This document shows positions 42,156 through 50,974 of a DNA stretch of 64,000 bases, one piece after another (the first letter of the stretch is position 1; the number at the start of each line of letters is the position of its first letter). The translations under genes and the position numbers were made by a program. A model generated the notes under the pieces. That model saw only the letters and a list, made by a program, of their open reading frames with translations, did not search any database and had not been told where the DNA came from. The stretch is from Myxococcales bacterium UBA1660. GTDB lineage: Bacteria > Myxococcota_A > Polyangia > Polyangiales > Houyiibacteriaceae. The stretch covers positions 1 through 64,000 of the forward strand of contig DCLA01000102.1 of the NCBI GenBank assembly GCA_002320815.1, in the 5' to 3' direction.

Positions 42156-43790
42156 TCAGCCCTCGAGGAGCCGCCGCGCCACCACGTGCGCCTGAATCTC
42201 GTTGGCGCCCTCGAAGATCGAGAGCACCCGCGCGTCCACCAGGAGCCGCGAGGCCAAGTACTCGATGGCGAAGCCGTTGCCGCCGTGGATCTGCACGTTG
42301 GCGTCCGCGCTCTCCCAGGCGGCGCGGGTCGCCAGGAGCTTGGCCATGCCGGCCTCGAGGTCGCAGCGCTTCTCCATGTCCTTCTGCCGGGCGCTGAAGA
42401 AGGTGAGCTGCCGGGCCGCCTGGATGCGCGCGACCATGCGGCCGATCTTCCGGGCCACCCGCGGGAACTCGAAGATGGGCCGGCCGAACTGCACCCGCTC
42501 CATCGCGTAGAGCAGGGCGTCGTCGAGGGCGGCCTGGGCCACGCCGACGCCGCGCGCGGCGGTCTGGATGCGGGCGCTCTCGAAGGTGCGCATGAGCTGC
42601 TTGAAGCCCGCGCCCTCCTCGCCGCCGAGGAGCGCGTCCGCGGGCACGGCGAAGTCGTCGAAGCTGAGCTCGTACTCCTTCATGCCCCGGTAACCGAGGA
42701 CCTCGATCTCGGTGCCCTCGAGCCCCTGGTCGACGAACTCCGGCTCGCCGGGCGCAGGATCCAGGCGGGTCTTGGGCGCCAGGAACATCGAGAGCCCCTT
42801 GTAGCCGGGCTCGTCGGCGTCGGTCCGCGCCAGCAGGGTCATCAGGTCGGCCCGCACGGCGTGGGTGATCCACGTCTTCTGACCGTGGACCCGGTAGCTC
42901 CCGTCGTCCTGGCGGGTCGCCCGGGTCCCGAGATGCGCCAGGTCGCTGCCCGTGTTGGGCTCGGTGAAGACCGCGGTGGGCAGCACCTCGCCGGCGGCGA
43001 TCTTGGGCAGCCAGTGCTTCTTCTGCTCGTCGGTGCCGCCGCCCAGGATCAGCTCGGCGGCGATCTCCGCGCGGGTCCCCAGGCTGCCCACGCCGATGTA
43101 GCCCCGGCTGAGCTCCTCGGTGGCCACGCACATGGCGACCTTGCTCATGCCCAGGCCGTCGTACTCCTCGGGGATGGTGAGCCCGAAGACGCCCAGCTCG
43201 CTCATCTGGTCCACGATGGCCATGGGGATGAGCACGTCCTGCTGGTGGATCTCCTGGGCCTTGGGGATGACCTGCGAGTCCACGAAGCGCCGGAACTGGG
43301 CGCGGATCTCCATGAGGAGCTCGCCGTCGGCGTCGCGCTCGAGACCCAACGAGCCGGGGTCGCCGTCCCGGGCGGTCTTGGCGATGCCCACATACGCCTC
43401 GGGGCTCGAGTGCTCCTCGGCCCAGGACTGCAGCTCGTCCTTCAGGATCGTCTCGCGGAGGTCGCCCTCGCTCAGGCCGAGGGCCTGGAGCGAGACCGTC
43501 TCGCAAGCGCCGAGGTCGATGCCGCCGCGCAGGCTCCGGGCCAGCTCCCCCACGTAGGCGCCGGCGATGGCCCGCTCGGTGGGGCCGCAGGCGCCGGCCC
43601 ACTCGGCCAGCTGCCGCGCGGCGTGGGTCTCGGTGGCCAGATAGGCCAGCCCGTGCGCGGCGAGCTGCTCCTGGTTGAGCTTCTTGCCGTCGACCCGTCC
43701 GTTCTCACCGACGAAGCGTTCCCGGCCCTTGGCGAGGGCCCGTTCGTAGAGCGCCTCCAGCGCTCCGACCAGTTCTTCCAAGCTGCTCAC
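42156..43790 (-). CDS. mcd: (2S)-methylsuccinyl-CoA dehydrogenase
   Basis: A 544-residue flavoprotein of the acyl-CoA dehydrogenase family that oxidises methylsuccinyl-CoA to mesaconyl-CoA. As in known Mcd proteins, an N-terminal helical extension of about 150 residues (LEELVGALEALYERALAKGR) precedes the dehydrogenase: EIHQQDVLIPMAIVDQMSEL, GVFGLTIPEEYDGLGMSKVA, TEPNTGSDLAHLGTRATRQD, ITHAVRADLMTLLART, GRPIFEFPRVARKIGRM, IHGGNGFAIEYLASRL and SIFEGANEIQ. GTG 43790 is the chosen start, 5 bp after the ccr stop. Last gene of the ecm-meaB-ccr-mcd operon. Confidence 0.92.
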   Translation of the reverse strand: MSSLEELVGALEALYERALAKGRERFVGENGRVDGKKLNQEQLAAHGLAYLATETHAARQLAEWAGACGPTERAIAGAYVGELARSLRGGIDLGACETVSLQALGLSEGDLRETILKDELQSWAEEHSSPEAYVGIAKTARDGDPGSLGLERDADGELLMEIRAQFRRFVDSQVIPKAQEIHQQDVLIPMAIVDQMSELGVFGLTIPEEYDGLGMSKVAMCVATEELSRGYIGVGSLGTRAEIAAELILGGGTDEQKKHWLPKIAAGEVLPTAVFTEPNTGSDLAHLGTRATRQDDGSYRVHGQKTWITHAVRADLMTLLARTDADEPGYKGLSMFLAPKTRLDPAPGEPEFVDQGLEGTEIEVLGYRGMKEYELSFDDFAVPADALLGGEEGAGFKQLMRTFESARIQTAARGVGVAQAALDDALLYAMERVQFGRPIFEFPRVARKIGRMVARIQAARQLTFFSARQKDMEKRCDLEAGMAKLLATRAAWESADANVQIHGGNGFAIEYLASRLLVDARVLSIFEGANEIQAHVVARRLLEG

Positions 43791-43795
43791 GTCTC

Positions 43796-45040
43796 TCAGC
43801 CCGCTTCCTTCATGACCGCGAGGGTCTCGTCGTACGTCTTGAGCCCTGGGCGCGGAGCGCCGACGAGGCAAGCGATCGTCCCGTAGACCTCGTTGCGATA
43901 CATCTTCTGATGGGCCTCGGCGAGGTCCTTCCACTCGAAGGTCTCGGTGAGCACGGGCTTCACCTGGCCCTGCATGATCAGCTTGTTGGCGCGCCCGGCG
44001 GAGTCGGCGTCCGCGAAGTGCGAGCCGATGATCCGCTTCTGGCTCATCCAGAGGTGGCGCACGTCGAAGGTCAGGTCGTAGCCGGTGGTCGCGCCGCAGA
44101 TGACGATCCGCCCGAACTTCGAGGCCAGCCAGACGCTGGCCGGAAAAGTCGCCCGGCCCGGGTGCTCGAAGACGACCTCGACGCTCTTCTTCTCGCCGAG
44201 GACCTCCCAGATCTTCTTGCCGAAGGCCTTCATCGCGCCGAAGCGCTTCTTCTTGCGCTCCTCGTCCTCGTCGGGTCGGAACTGGAGGTCGGGGAAGTCC
44301 TTGCGGTTGATGACGCCGTGGGCGCCGAGGGCCATGGCGTGCTCGGCCTTGTCGTCGCTGGAGACGACGGCGATGGCGCGGCAGCCGGCCGCCTTGCAGA
44401 GCTGAATGGCGAAGCTGCCGAGCCCGCCGGCGCCGCCCCAGACGAGCACGTCCTCGCCGGGCTGGATCTCGGCGCGGTCGATGAGCATGCGGTGGGCGGT
44501 GAAGTAGACCAGGCCGTAGCTGGCGGCCTCTTCCCAGGTCAGGTCGGGGCTCTTGGGCAGGAGCTGCTGGCCCTGGGCCCGGGTGAACTGCGCGAAGGAT
44601 CCGTCGGGGGTCTCGTAGCCCCAGATGGTCTGCAGGTCGCTGGTCCCCGGTTCCACCAGGTGGTTGCAGTGGATGACCACCTCGTCGCCCACTTTCCACT
44701 TCCGCACCGCGCTGCCGACCTTCCACACCACGCCGGAGGCGTCGGAGCCGGCGATGTGGAAGTCCAGGCCGTGGCTCTTCAGGATGTTCACCGGCTCGCC
44801 GAGGCCGGCCCAGATGGCGTTGTAGTTGATGCCCGCGGCCATCACCTGCACCAGGACCTCGTCGGGCCCGATGTCCCACACCGGCATCTCCTCCTGGGCG
44901 AAGGACTTCACCGGCTCGCCGAAGCGCTCGGGGCGGATCACCCAGGCGTGCATCTTCTCCGGCACGACCCCGAGCGGGGGTACCTGGCCGAGGGGAACGA
45001 TCGTCGGGGCGTCGGTGGGCGCGGTCTGCACGTCGGTCAT
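43796..45040 (-). CDS. ccr: Crotonyl-CoA carboxylase/reductase
   Basis: A 414-residue medium-chain dehydrogenase/reductase that carboxylates and reduces crotonyl-CoA with CO2 and NADPH to ethylmalonyl-CoA, the key step of the ethylmalonyl-CoA pathway. Ccr hallmarks: VMAAGINYNAIWAGLGEPVN, HCNHLVEPGTSDLQTIWGYE, AASYGLVYFTAHRMLI, the NADPH motif DVLVWGGAGGLGSFAIQLCK, FEHPGRATFPASVWL, and DVRHLWMSQKRIIGSHFADA containing the active-site His. AGGAG lies 8 bp before the ATG. Its start overlaps the meaB stop (ATGA). The size and motifs match enzymes of central metabolism rather than polyketide-cluster versions. Confidence 0.93.
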   Translation of the reverse strand: MTDVQTAPTDAPTIVPLGQVPPLGVVPEKMHAWVIRPERFGEPVKSFAQEEMPVWDIGPDEVLVQVMAAGINYNAIWAGLGEPVNILKSHGLDFHIAGSDASGVVWKVGSAVRKWKVGDEVVIHCNHLVEPGTSDLQTIWGYETPDGSFAQFTRAQGQQLLPKSPDLTWEEAASYGLVYFTAHRMLIDRAEIQPGEDVLVWGGAGGLGSFAIQLCKAAGCRAIAVVSSDDKAEHAMALGAHGVINRKDFPDLQFRPDEDEERKKKRFGAMKAFGKKIWEVLGEKKSVEVVFEHPGRATFPASVWLASKFGRIVICGATTGYDLTFDVRHLWMSQKRIIGSHFADADSAGRANKLIMQGQVKPVLTETFEWKDLAEAHQKMYRNEVYGTIACLVGAPRPGLKTYDETLAVMKEAG

Positions 45041-46077
45041 CGGGTCTTCTCCTGGGGAGTCTCGCGGTCTTCGTTCGAGCTCGAGCCCGGTCGGGGCTCG
45101 CGCAGCCGCGCGAGGTAGGCCTCGCTGAGCTGCGCACAGATGGTGGGGGGCGCTTCGCTCCGAAGGCGAGCGCTGGCGGTGGTCTCGATGGCGGTGCGGC
45201 CGCCGAGGGTGTCCACCCCGTGCTGGCCGTGGAGGCCGCGGAAGAGCCGCAGCGTCCAGGCGACCTCACCGGCGCGGCGCCGGTCGGGGAGGGCGGCGGC
45301 CACGCTCTCGCGGTGGCTCGCGAGCCCGTCGACCAGGGCGTCCAGCCCGCGGCCTTCGGTGGCGCTGGTGGCCACGATGGGCAGCGCCGCGCCCAGACCG
45401 GCGGCCTGGGTGGTGGCCAGGGCCGCCCGTAGATCGCTGGTGGCGCGCTCGGCGAGGACGCCGGTGTCGGCCTTGTTCACCGCGAGCAGGTCGGGGATCT
45501 CCATGATCCCCGCCTTGAGGAACTGGAGCACGTCGCCGGAGCCCGGCTGGACCACCAGGAGCACGGTGTCCGCGACATGGCGGACGTCGGTCTCGGTCTG
45601 CCCGACCCCGGTGGTCTCCACCAACACCACGTCGTAGGCCGCGCCGAGCACGTGGGTCGCCGCGGGGGCGGCCCAGCTCAGGCCGCCCGCTTCGCCGCCG
45701 GTGGCCAGCGAGCGGACGAAGACGCCGTCGTCTTCGGGATCGAAGCCCATCCGCGCCCGGTCACCGAGGAGGCTCCCGCCGCTGCGGACGCTGGAGGGAT
45801 CCACGGCGACCACGCCGACCCGCCGACCCCGGCTCCGCAGGGTCCGGGCGAGCGCGGCGGCGAGGGTCGACTTGCCCACGCCCGGAGGTCCGGTGAGCCC
45901 CACGCGGTGCGCGCCGGCCATGGCGGCCTCGCGCAGCTCCCCGAGGAGCGCGCCGATGGTCTCCCGGGCCGCCGGCCGGCGGTCCTCCACCAGGTTCAGC
46001 GCCCGAGCCACGGCGGCCTTGCGGCCCGCTCGGACCCCCTCGGCGAGATCGGCTACGGCGTTCGCCGCTGGGCTCAC
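45037..46077 (-). CDS. MeaB/ArgK-type GTPase chaperone of B12-dependent mutase
   Basis: A 346-residue G3E-family GTPase that loads and protects adenosylcobalamin in acyl-CoA mutases. Motifs: Walker A GLTGPPGVGKSTLAAAL (about residue 55), VAVDPSSVRSGGSLLGDRAR, the switch region VLVETTGVGQTETDVRHVAD, and NKAD for the guanine base. GTG 46077 was chosen from homology (SPAANAVADLAEGVRAGRKA). It overlaps the ecm stop by 4 bp and the ccr start by 4 bp, so the mutase, chaperone and reductase are translated as one unit. Partner: the ethylmalonyl-CoA mutase next door. Confidence 0.9.
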   Translation of the reverse strand: MSPAANAVADLAEGVRAGRKAAVARALNLVEDRRPAARETIGALLGELREAAMAGAHRVGLTGPPGVGKSTLAAALARTLRSRGRRVGVVAVDPSSVRSGGSLLGDRARMGFDPEDDGVFVRSLATGGEAGGLSWAAPAATHVLGAAYDVVLVETTGVGQTETDVRHVADTVLLVVQPGSGDVLQFLKAGIMEIPDLLAVNKADTGVLAERATSDLRAALATTQAAGLGAALPIVATSATEGRGLDALVDGLASHRESVAAALPDRRRAGEVAWTLRLFRGLHGQHGVDTLGGRTAIETTASARLRSEAPPTICAQLSEAYLARLREPRPGSSSNEDRETPQEKTR

Positions 46078-48041
46078 CCGGCGCGCTCCGCGACCAGGTC
46101 CACCAGCTCGCCCATCAGGGTGTCGAGGGCGAAGTCCTTGGGCGTGTAGACCCGGGCCACGCCCGCGGCGCGCAGCCGCTCGGCGTCCGCGTCGGGGATG
46201 ATGCCGCCGACCACCACCGGGACGTCCTTCAGCCCCGCCTCGTCCATGCGCCGGACGACCTCGGGGACCAGCTCCAGGTGCGAGCCGCTGAGCACGCTCA
46301 GGCCCACCAGGTGGACGCCCTCTTCCAGCGCCGACGCCACGATCTGCGCCGGGGTCAGGCGGATGCCCTCGTAGACCACGTCGAAGCCCACGTCCCGGGC
46401 CTTGAGCGCGATCTGCTCGGCGCCGTTGCTGTGGCCGTCGAGGCCGGGCTTGCCCACCAGCATCTTGGGGCGGCGGCCGATGGTCTCGGCCACCGACTCC
46501 AGCCGGCGCCGGACCTCGTCGATCTTCTCGCCTGCCGAGCGGGCCACCTGGGCGCCGCCGACGCCGGTGGGGGCGCGGTACTCCCCGAAGACCTCGCGCA
46601 GGGTGCCGGCCCACTCGCCGGTGGTCACCCCGGCCTTGGCGCAGGCGATGGACGCGGCCATCAGGTTGGCCTCGGTGCCCGCTGCCTCCTTCAGCGCCGC
46701 CAGCGCGCTCTCCACGGCCCCGGCGTCGCGCTCGGCGCGCCACCTCTCGAGCGCGGCGACCTGCGCCTTCTCCACCTCGGGGTCCACGCGCATGATGGCT
46801 TCGTCGAGGTCGGCCACGAGCGGGGAGGGGACCGCTTCGGTGTAGCGGTTCACGCCCACCACGGTCTGCGCGCCGGCTTCGATGCGGCCCAGGCGCGCGG
46901 CGTTGGACTCGACCAGCGCCTGCTTCACGTAGCCGCTCTCCACGGCGGCCACGGCGCCGCCCTTCTCGAGCACGCGCTCCACCTCGGCCCAGGCGTCGTC
47001 CATGAGGCGCTGGGTCTTGGCCTCGACGACCTCGCTGCCGGTGAAGAGGTCCGCGTTCTCCAGGAGGTCGGTCTCGAACGCCAGGATCTGCTGCGCGCGC
47101 AGGGACCACTGCTGGTCCCAGGGCCGCGGGAGCCCGAGGGCCTCGTTCCACGCCGGGAGCTGGATGGCCCGCGCCCGCGCGTCCTTGCTCAGCGTGACCG
47201 CGAGCATCTCCAGCACGATGCGGATGATGTTGTTCTCCGGCTGCTGCTCGGTGAGCCCCAGCGAGTTCACCTGCACGCCGTAGCGGAAGCGGCGCAGCTT
47301 GGGATCCTCCACGCCGTAGCGCTCGGTGCAGACCTTGTCCCAGAGGAGCGCGAACGCGCGCAGCTTGCACATCTCCTCGACGAAGCGGATGCCCGCGTTG
47401 ACGAAGAAGGAGATGCGGCCGACCACCTCGGCGAAGCGCTCGGCGGGGACGTCGCCCCGGGCCTGGGCCGCGTCGAGGACGCCGATGGCCGTGACCAGCG
47501 CGTAGGCCAGCTCCTGCACCGGCGTGGCCCCCGCCTCCTGCAGGTGGTAGCTGCAGACGTTGGTGGGGTTCCACTTGGGCACCTTCTCGGTGGTGAAGGC
47601 GATGACGTCGGTGATCAGCCGGATCGAAGGGCCGGGCGGGAAGACGTAGGTCCCGCGGCTCAGGTACTCCTTGACGATGTCGTTCTGGACCGTGCCGCGC
47701 AGGAGCGAGATGTCGTCGCCGCGCTCCTCGGCCAGCGCGACATAGAGGGCCAGCAGCCACATCGCCGTCGCGTTGATGGTCATCGAGGTGTTCATCTCGG
47801 TGAGCGGGAGCCCCTCCATGAGGCTCCGCATGTCCCCGAGATGCGAGACGGGGACGCCCACCTTGCCGACCTCGCCGCGGCTGAGCGGGTGGTCCGCGTC
47901 GTAGCCGGTCTGGGTGGGGAGATCGAAGGCGACGCTGAGGCCGGTCTGGCCGCGGCTCAGGTTCGAACGGTAGAGCGCGTTGGACGCCGCCGCGGTGCTG
48001 TGCCCCGCATAGGTCCGCATGATCCACGGTCGATCCGCCAT
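46074..48041 (-). CDS. ecm: Ethylmalonyl-CoA mutase (coenzyme B12-dependent)
   Basis: A 655-residue mutase converting (2R)-ethylmalonyl-CoA to (2S)-methylsuccinyl-CoA. The barrel has WIMRTYAGHSTAAASNALYR, GQTGLSVAFDLPTQTGYDAD, SLLRGTVQNDIVKEYLSRGT and NVCSYHLQEAGATPVQELAY. The B12-binding domain near residue 520 has KMLVGKPGLDGHSNGAEQIA with the DxHxxG motif, then GLSVLSGSHLEL and VVVGGIIPDADAERL. Length fits Ecm (about 650-680) rather than the two-subunit methylmalonyl-CoA mutase. It is the first gene of the operon, read divergently from the ScfR-type regulator. Methylmalonyl-CoA mutase is the nearest alternative, but the pathway context favours Ecm. Confidence 0.9.
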   Translation of the reverse strand: MADRPWIMRTYAGHSTAAASNALYRSNLSRGQTGLSVAFDLPTQTGYDADHPLSRGEVGKVGVPVSHLGDMRSLMEGLPLTEMNTSMTINATAMWLLALYVALAEERGDDISLLRGTVQNDIVKEYLSRGTYVFPPGPSIRLITDVIAFTTEKVPKWNPTNVCSYHLQEAGATPVQELAYALVTAIGVLDAAQARGDVPAERFAEVVGRISFFVNAGIRFVEEMCKLRAFALLWDKVCTERYGVEDPKLRRFRYGVQVNSLGLTEQQPENNIIRIVLEMLAVTLSKDARARAIQLPAWNEALGLPRPWDQQWSLRAQQILAFETDLLENADLFTGSEVVEAKTQRLMDDAWAEVERVLEKGGAVAAVESGYVKQALVESNAARLGRIEAGAQTVVGVNRYTEAVPSPLVADLDEAIMRVDPEVEKAQVAALERWRAERDAGAVESALAALKEAAGTEANLMAASIACAKAGVTTGEWAGTLREVFGEYRAPTGVGGAQVARSAGEKIDEVRRRLESVAETIGRRPKMLVGKPGLDGHSNGAEQIALKARDVGFDVVYEGIRLTPAQIVASALEEGVHLVGLSVLSGSHLELVPEVVRRMDEAGLKDVPVVVGGIIPDADAERLRAAGVARVYTPKDFALDTLMGELVDLVAERAG

Positions 48042-48070
48042 CTCCCTCGCTCCTCCCGCTCCCTCGGGAG

Positions 48071-48084
48071 CTTTACTGCTTTAC
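48071..48084 (-). promoter_or_regulatory. Operator-like site 1, in front of ecm
   Basis: On the minus strand this reads GTAAAGCAGTAAAG, a direct repeat of GTAAA with 8-bp period. It is 30 bp upstream of the ecm ATG and matches site 2 beside the regulator gene at 12 of 14 positions in opposite orientation. A short palindrome ACGCAATGCGT (48100-48110) lies nearby. Likely bound by the ScfR-type regulator. Confidence 0.6.
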
Positions 48085-48233
48085 GACGTAGCGCCGATGA
48101 CGCAATGCGTAACAGAATGGATTCTCGGGTCAAGTCCCTTTGGCGCAAGGGCAGACCGGCAATTTACAAGAGTCGGTCATTTTTACGGCGGGGGCTTGTT
48201 TCACAGTCTCGGGCCCCGTATAGGGATGAGCCT

Positions 48234-48247
48234 GTAAACGAGTAAAG
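48234..48247 (+). promoter_or_regulatory. Operator-like site 2, in front of the scfR-like gene
   Basis: GTAAACGAGTAAAG, again a GTAAA direct repeat with 8-bp period, ending 3 bp before the regulator's ATG. It would allow autoregulation. No Shine-Dalgarno is visible between site and start, so the transcript may be leaderless or the start lies further in. Confidence 0.6.
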
Positions 48248-48250
48248 ACG

Positions 48251-49777
48251 ATGAGCAGCAGCCCCCGCCGTTCCAAGGAGAAGACCGAGACCGCCACCAA
48301 CAACGCGGCGATGGGACGTCGTCTACGGGAGCTGCGATTACAGCGGGAGCTCCAGCAGAGCGAGGTGGCCCGCCGGTTGGGGATCTCGCCGGCCTACCTC
48401 TCGCTCATCGAGAGCGGGAAGCGCTCGGTGCAGCTCCCGCTGCTCTTCAACGCCCTCGAGCTCTACGAGGTCTCCATGGAGGCCTTCATGAAGAGCCTCG
48501 GCGAGACCCCGGTGGACGACCAGCTCGCGCAGCTCCTGGACGAGCCGCTCCTGCGCAGCCTGGACCTCAGCGAGGACGACCTGCAGGGCCTGGGAGCGGA
48601 GCCGAAGGTGGTCACCACCATCACCGCGCTCTTCAACCTCTACAAGAACACCCGCTCCCAGCTCGACCACGTGCTCCACTCCATCGCCGAGCGGGAACGC
48701 GACGAGAGCGAGGAGGGCGCGCTGCGCTTCGACTACTCGCCCTACGACGAGGTCACCGACTTCCTGGAGAGCCACGCCAACTACTTCGGCACCCTGGAGC
48801 GCCGCGCCGACGCCTTCCGGCAAGCGGCGGACTTCGGAGACCGCGTGGGCTCCGAGAAGTTGATCGCCGCGCTCCGCGATCAGCTGGGGGTCGAGGTCGT
48901 CGGCGCCGACGCCGGCGAGGGCTCGGTGATCCGGCGCTACGAAGGCAACACCCTCATCGTGGCCAAGGGCATCTACGAGCAGCGCCTGCGCTTCCAGCTC
49001 GCCCACGCCATCGCGCTACGCCTCTTCGAGGAGGAGAAGCTCCACGAGCCGCTCATCGAGGGCCACGACGCGCAGCACCAGGAGACCCGCAAGCTCCTGA
49101 AGATCCACCTGGCGAACTACTTCGCCGGCGCGTTGCTCCTGCCCTATGGGCCCTTCTACGACGCGGTGATGCAGAGCCGCTACGACGTCGAGGGGCTCAC
49201 CCACCGCTTCGAGTCGAGCTACGAGACCGTCGCCCACCGCATCTGCAACCTGGGCGACCCAGAGCGGCGTGGGGTGCCCATGCACTTCCTGCGGGTCGAC
49301 GTCGCGGGCAACATCTCCAAGCGCTACGCCGGCGACGGGATCCGCTTCCCGCACCACGACGGAAGCTGCCCGAAGATGGCGGTCCACCTGGCGTTCATGA
49401 CGCCCAACGTGATCAGCAAGCAGTACTCGACCTTCCCCGATGGCACGACGTACTTCTGTTTCGCCAAGGTCGTCAGCGAGGCCGAGGGCGGCAGCCTGGC
49501 CCGGGGCACGGTCTACAGCATCGGCCTCGGCTGCCACGCCGAGGACGCCAGCAAGCTGGCCTACGCCGACGACGTGCCCTTCGTCGATCCCTCGCGGATG
49601 AGCGTGCCGGTAGGCACGACCTGTCGCTTCTGCGAGCGCACCGACTGCAACATGCGGAGCGCCCCCAGCTACAAGTACGCCTTCCGCGTCGAAGAGGACG
49701 TGAAGAAGGACAACTTCTTCTCGCCGCTGGTCCACGACGACCGCCTCCGCGGCAAGCGCAAGAAGAAGCGTCGCTGA
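48251..49777 (+). CDS. ScfR/RamB/PccR-type short-chain acyl-CoA-responsive regulator
   Basis: A 508-residue protein. An XRE-type HTH lies at about residues 22-78: RRLRELRLQRELQQSEVARR and LGISPAYLSLIESGKRSVQL. An IrrE/ImmA-like middle region follows (RLRFQLAHAIALRLFEEEKL, ANYFAGALLLPYGPFYDAV). The C-terminus has the family's Cys cluster TTCRFCERTDCNMRSAP. This architecture is that of short-chain fatty acyl regulators (RamB of Corynebacterium, PccR of Rhodobacter), which control acetate, glyoxylate or propionyl-CoA metabolism. It is divergent from the ethylmalonyl-CoA operon, its probable target. Confidence 0.88.
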   Translation: MSSSPRRSKEKTETATNNAAMGRRLRELRLQRELQQSEVARRLGISPAYLSLIESGKRSVQLPLLFNALELYEVSMEAFMKSLGETPVDDQLAQLLDEPLLRSLDLSEDDLQGLGAEPKVVTTITALFNLYKNTRSQLDHVLHSIAERERDESEEGALRFDYSPYDEVTDFLESHANYFGTLERRADAFRQAADFGDRVGSEKLIAALRDQLGVEVVGADAGEGSVIRRYEGNTLIVAKGIYEQRLRFQLAHAIALRLFEEEKLHEPLIEGHDAQHQETRKLLKIHLANYFAGALLLPYGPFYDAVMQSRYDVEGLTHRFESSYETVAHRICNLGDPERRGVPMHFLRVDVAGNISKRYAGDGIRFPHHDGSCPKMAVHLAFMTPNVISKQYSTFPDGTTYFCFAKVVSEAEGGSLARGTVYSIGLGCHAEDASKLAYADDVPFVDPSRMSVPVGTTCRFCERTDCNMRSAPSYKYAFRVEEDVKKDNFFSPLVHDDRLRGKRKKKRR

Positions 49778-49843
49778 CGCCGGGGAGGCGCCGGGCGCAC
49801 GCTGGGCTTGCACCCTGGCGCCCGCTCGGGCGATGGTCGCAGC

Positions 49844-50350
49844 GTGGACGAGGAGCGATTCTGGCAGCTCATCGACGCGGCCCGCGAGGTCTCGGCGATG
49901 GCATCCGGGCAAGCCGCCTGGCTCGAGAAGCAGCTCCGGCACGAGGGGCCGGAGGGGACCCAGCCGGGGGCGTTGATCCGCGACTTCGACCAGTGCTTCT
50001 GGGTCCAGATGCAGAAGGCCTTTCGCTGGGACCTCTGGGGCGTCGCCAGCCTGGTGCACGGGGAAGGGACCCAGGAGGTCTTCCTCGCCTTCCGGGCCTG
50101 GTTGATCTCCCTGGGCCGCGAGCGCTTCGAAGCCGCCCTGGCCGACCCCGACTCGTTGGCGTCGGAGGTCTGGCCGGCCGCCACCGGGCTGCCCCTCTGC
50201 TACGTCGGCCGCAACGCCTGGGCCGGGCTCTTCGAGGGTCAGCTCCCCACCCCGACCCTCGACCTCTTCGTCGAGCCGCGGGGAGAACCGATCAAAGAGT
50301 CCGACCTCGCGGTTCGCTTTCCGAAGGTCGCCGCCGCCATGAGCCGCTGA
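49844..50350 (+). CDS. DUF4240 domain protein
   Basis: A 168-residue cytoplasmic protein from GTG 49844, chosen because the DUF4240 start (MDEERFWQLIDAAREVSAMA) begins there. Typical elements: FDQCFWVQMQKAFRWDLWGV, FLAFRAWLISLGRERFEAAL and CYVGRNAWAGLFEG. The family occurs widely beside immunity and stress genes; activity unknown. It starts 66 bp after the regulator gene and 8 bp before a DUF2378 gene. Confidence 0.75.
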   Translation: MDEERFWQLIDAAREVSAMASGQAAWLEKQLRHEGPEGTQPGALIRDFDQCFWVQMQKAFRWDLWGVASLVHGEGTQEVFLAFRAWLISLGRERFEAALADPDSLASEVWPAATGLPLCYVGRNAWAGLFEGQLPTPTLDLFVEPRGEPIKESDLAVRFPKVAAAMSR

Positions 50351-50358
50351 GGTCGGCG

Positions 50359-50922
50359 GTGGGGGAGCCGAAGGACTGCGAGGCGAAGGGAGCCAACTTC
50401 CTGGCGCTCCGCTCCGCCATGCGGCTGCTGCGCGGTTCCCAGGGAGTCCAGGCGATGTTGGACGCCCTCGAGGGTCCGGTGGCTCCGCTCCTGCGCGAGG
50501 AGCGACTCTACGAGAACCAGTGGTACCCCATCGCCTTCTATCGGGAGATCCACCGAGCGGCCGAGGTCGCCGCGGGGGAGCCCATCGCTCGGCGCTTGGG
50601 TCACCACGCGACCAAAGAGCTCTTCTCCAAGGCGTACGCCATCTTCGCGCGGATCGTGGGTCCCTCCACCTCGTGGCGGCATTCGTCCCAGGCCTTTCAG
50701 ACCTTCTACCGACCGGCCGAGGTCGAGGTGCTCTCCACGATGGACGCCTCGGTTCGAGCGCGCGTGAGCGGTTGCCCGGGGTTCGACGAACGCGTCTGGG
50801 ACGACGTCATCGGCTCGGTCGAGGCCATCATCGAGATCAGTGGGGGAAAGAGTCCGGTGACGGATGTTCGCCAGACGGCCGAGGATCTCTCGATGATGGA
50901 GATCGAGGTCCGCTGGCGATGA
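50359..50922 (+). CDS. DUF2378 / TIGR02265 myxobacterial family protein
   Basis: A 187-residue protein from GTG 50359. The pattern QGVQAMLDALEGPVAPLLRE, YENQWYPIAFYREIHRAAEV, GEPIARRLGHHATKELFSKA, FQTFYRPAEVEVLSTMDASV and CPGFDERVWDDVIGSVEAII matches TIGR02265, a paralogous family described from Myxococcus xanthus and, as far as I know, restricted to Myxococcales. Function unknown. It is among the best taxonomic clues in the window. Confidence 0.75.
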   Translation: MGEPKDCEAKGANFLALRSAMRLLRGSQGVQAMLDALEGPVAPLLREERLYENQWYPIAFYREIHRAAEVAAGEPIARRLGHHATKELFSKAYAIFARIVGPSTSWRHSSQAFQTFYRPAEVEVLSTMDASVRARVSGCPGFDERVWDDVIGSVEAIIEISGGKSPVTDVRQTAEDLSMMEIEVRWR

Positions 50923-50974
50923 GTCATTGGAGCGCGCGCTTTTCTTCGAGTGAGTCCTGCGCTATCGGGGGCGG

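Noticed and set aside
41473..43602. A 709-codon minus-strand frame over the end of the RCC1 gene and mcd
   Set aside because: It is in the wrong phase relative to the acyl-CoA dehydrogenase motifs and crosses the terminator and the tandem repeat, which a real gene would not.
46074..48041. Methylmalonyl-CoA mutase large subunit as the name of this gene
   Set aside because: The B12 domain and barrel are shared, but the single-chain length of 655 residues, lack of a small-subunit gene and the operon with ccr and mcd fit ethylmalonyl-CoA mutase better.
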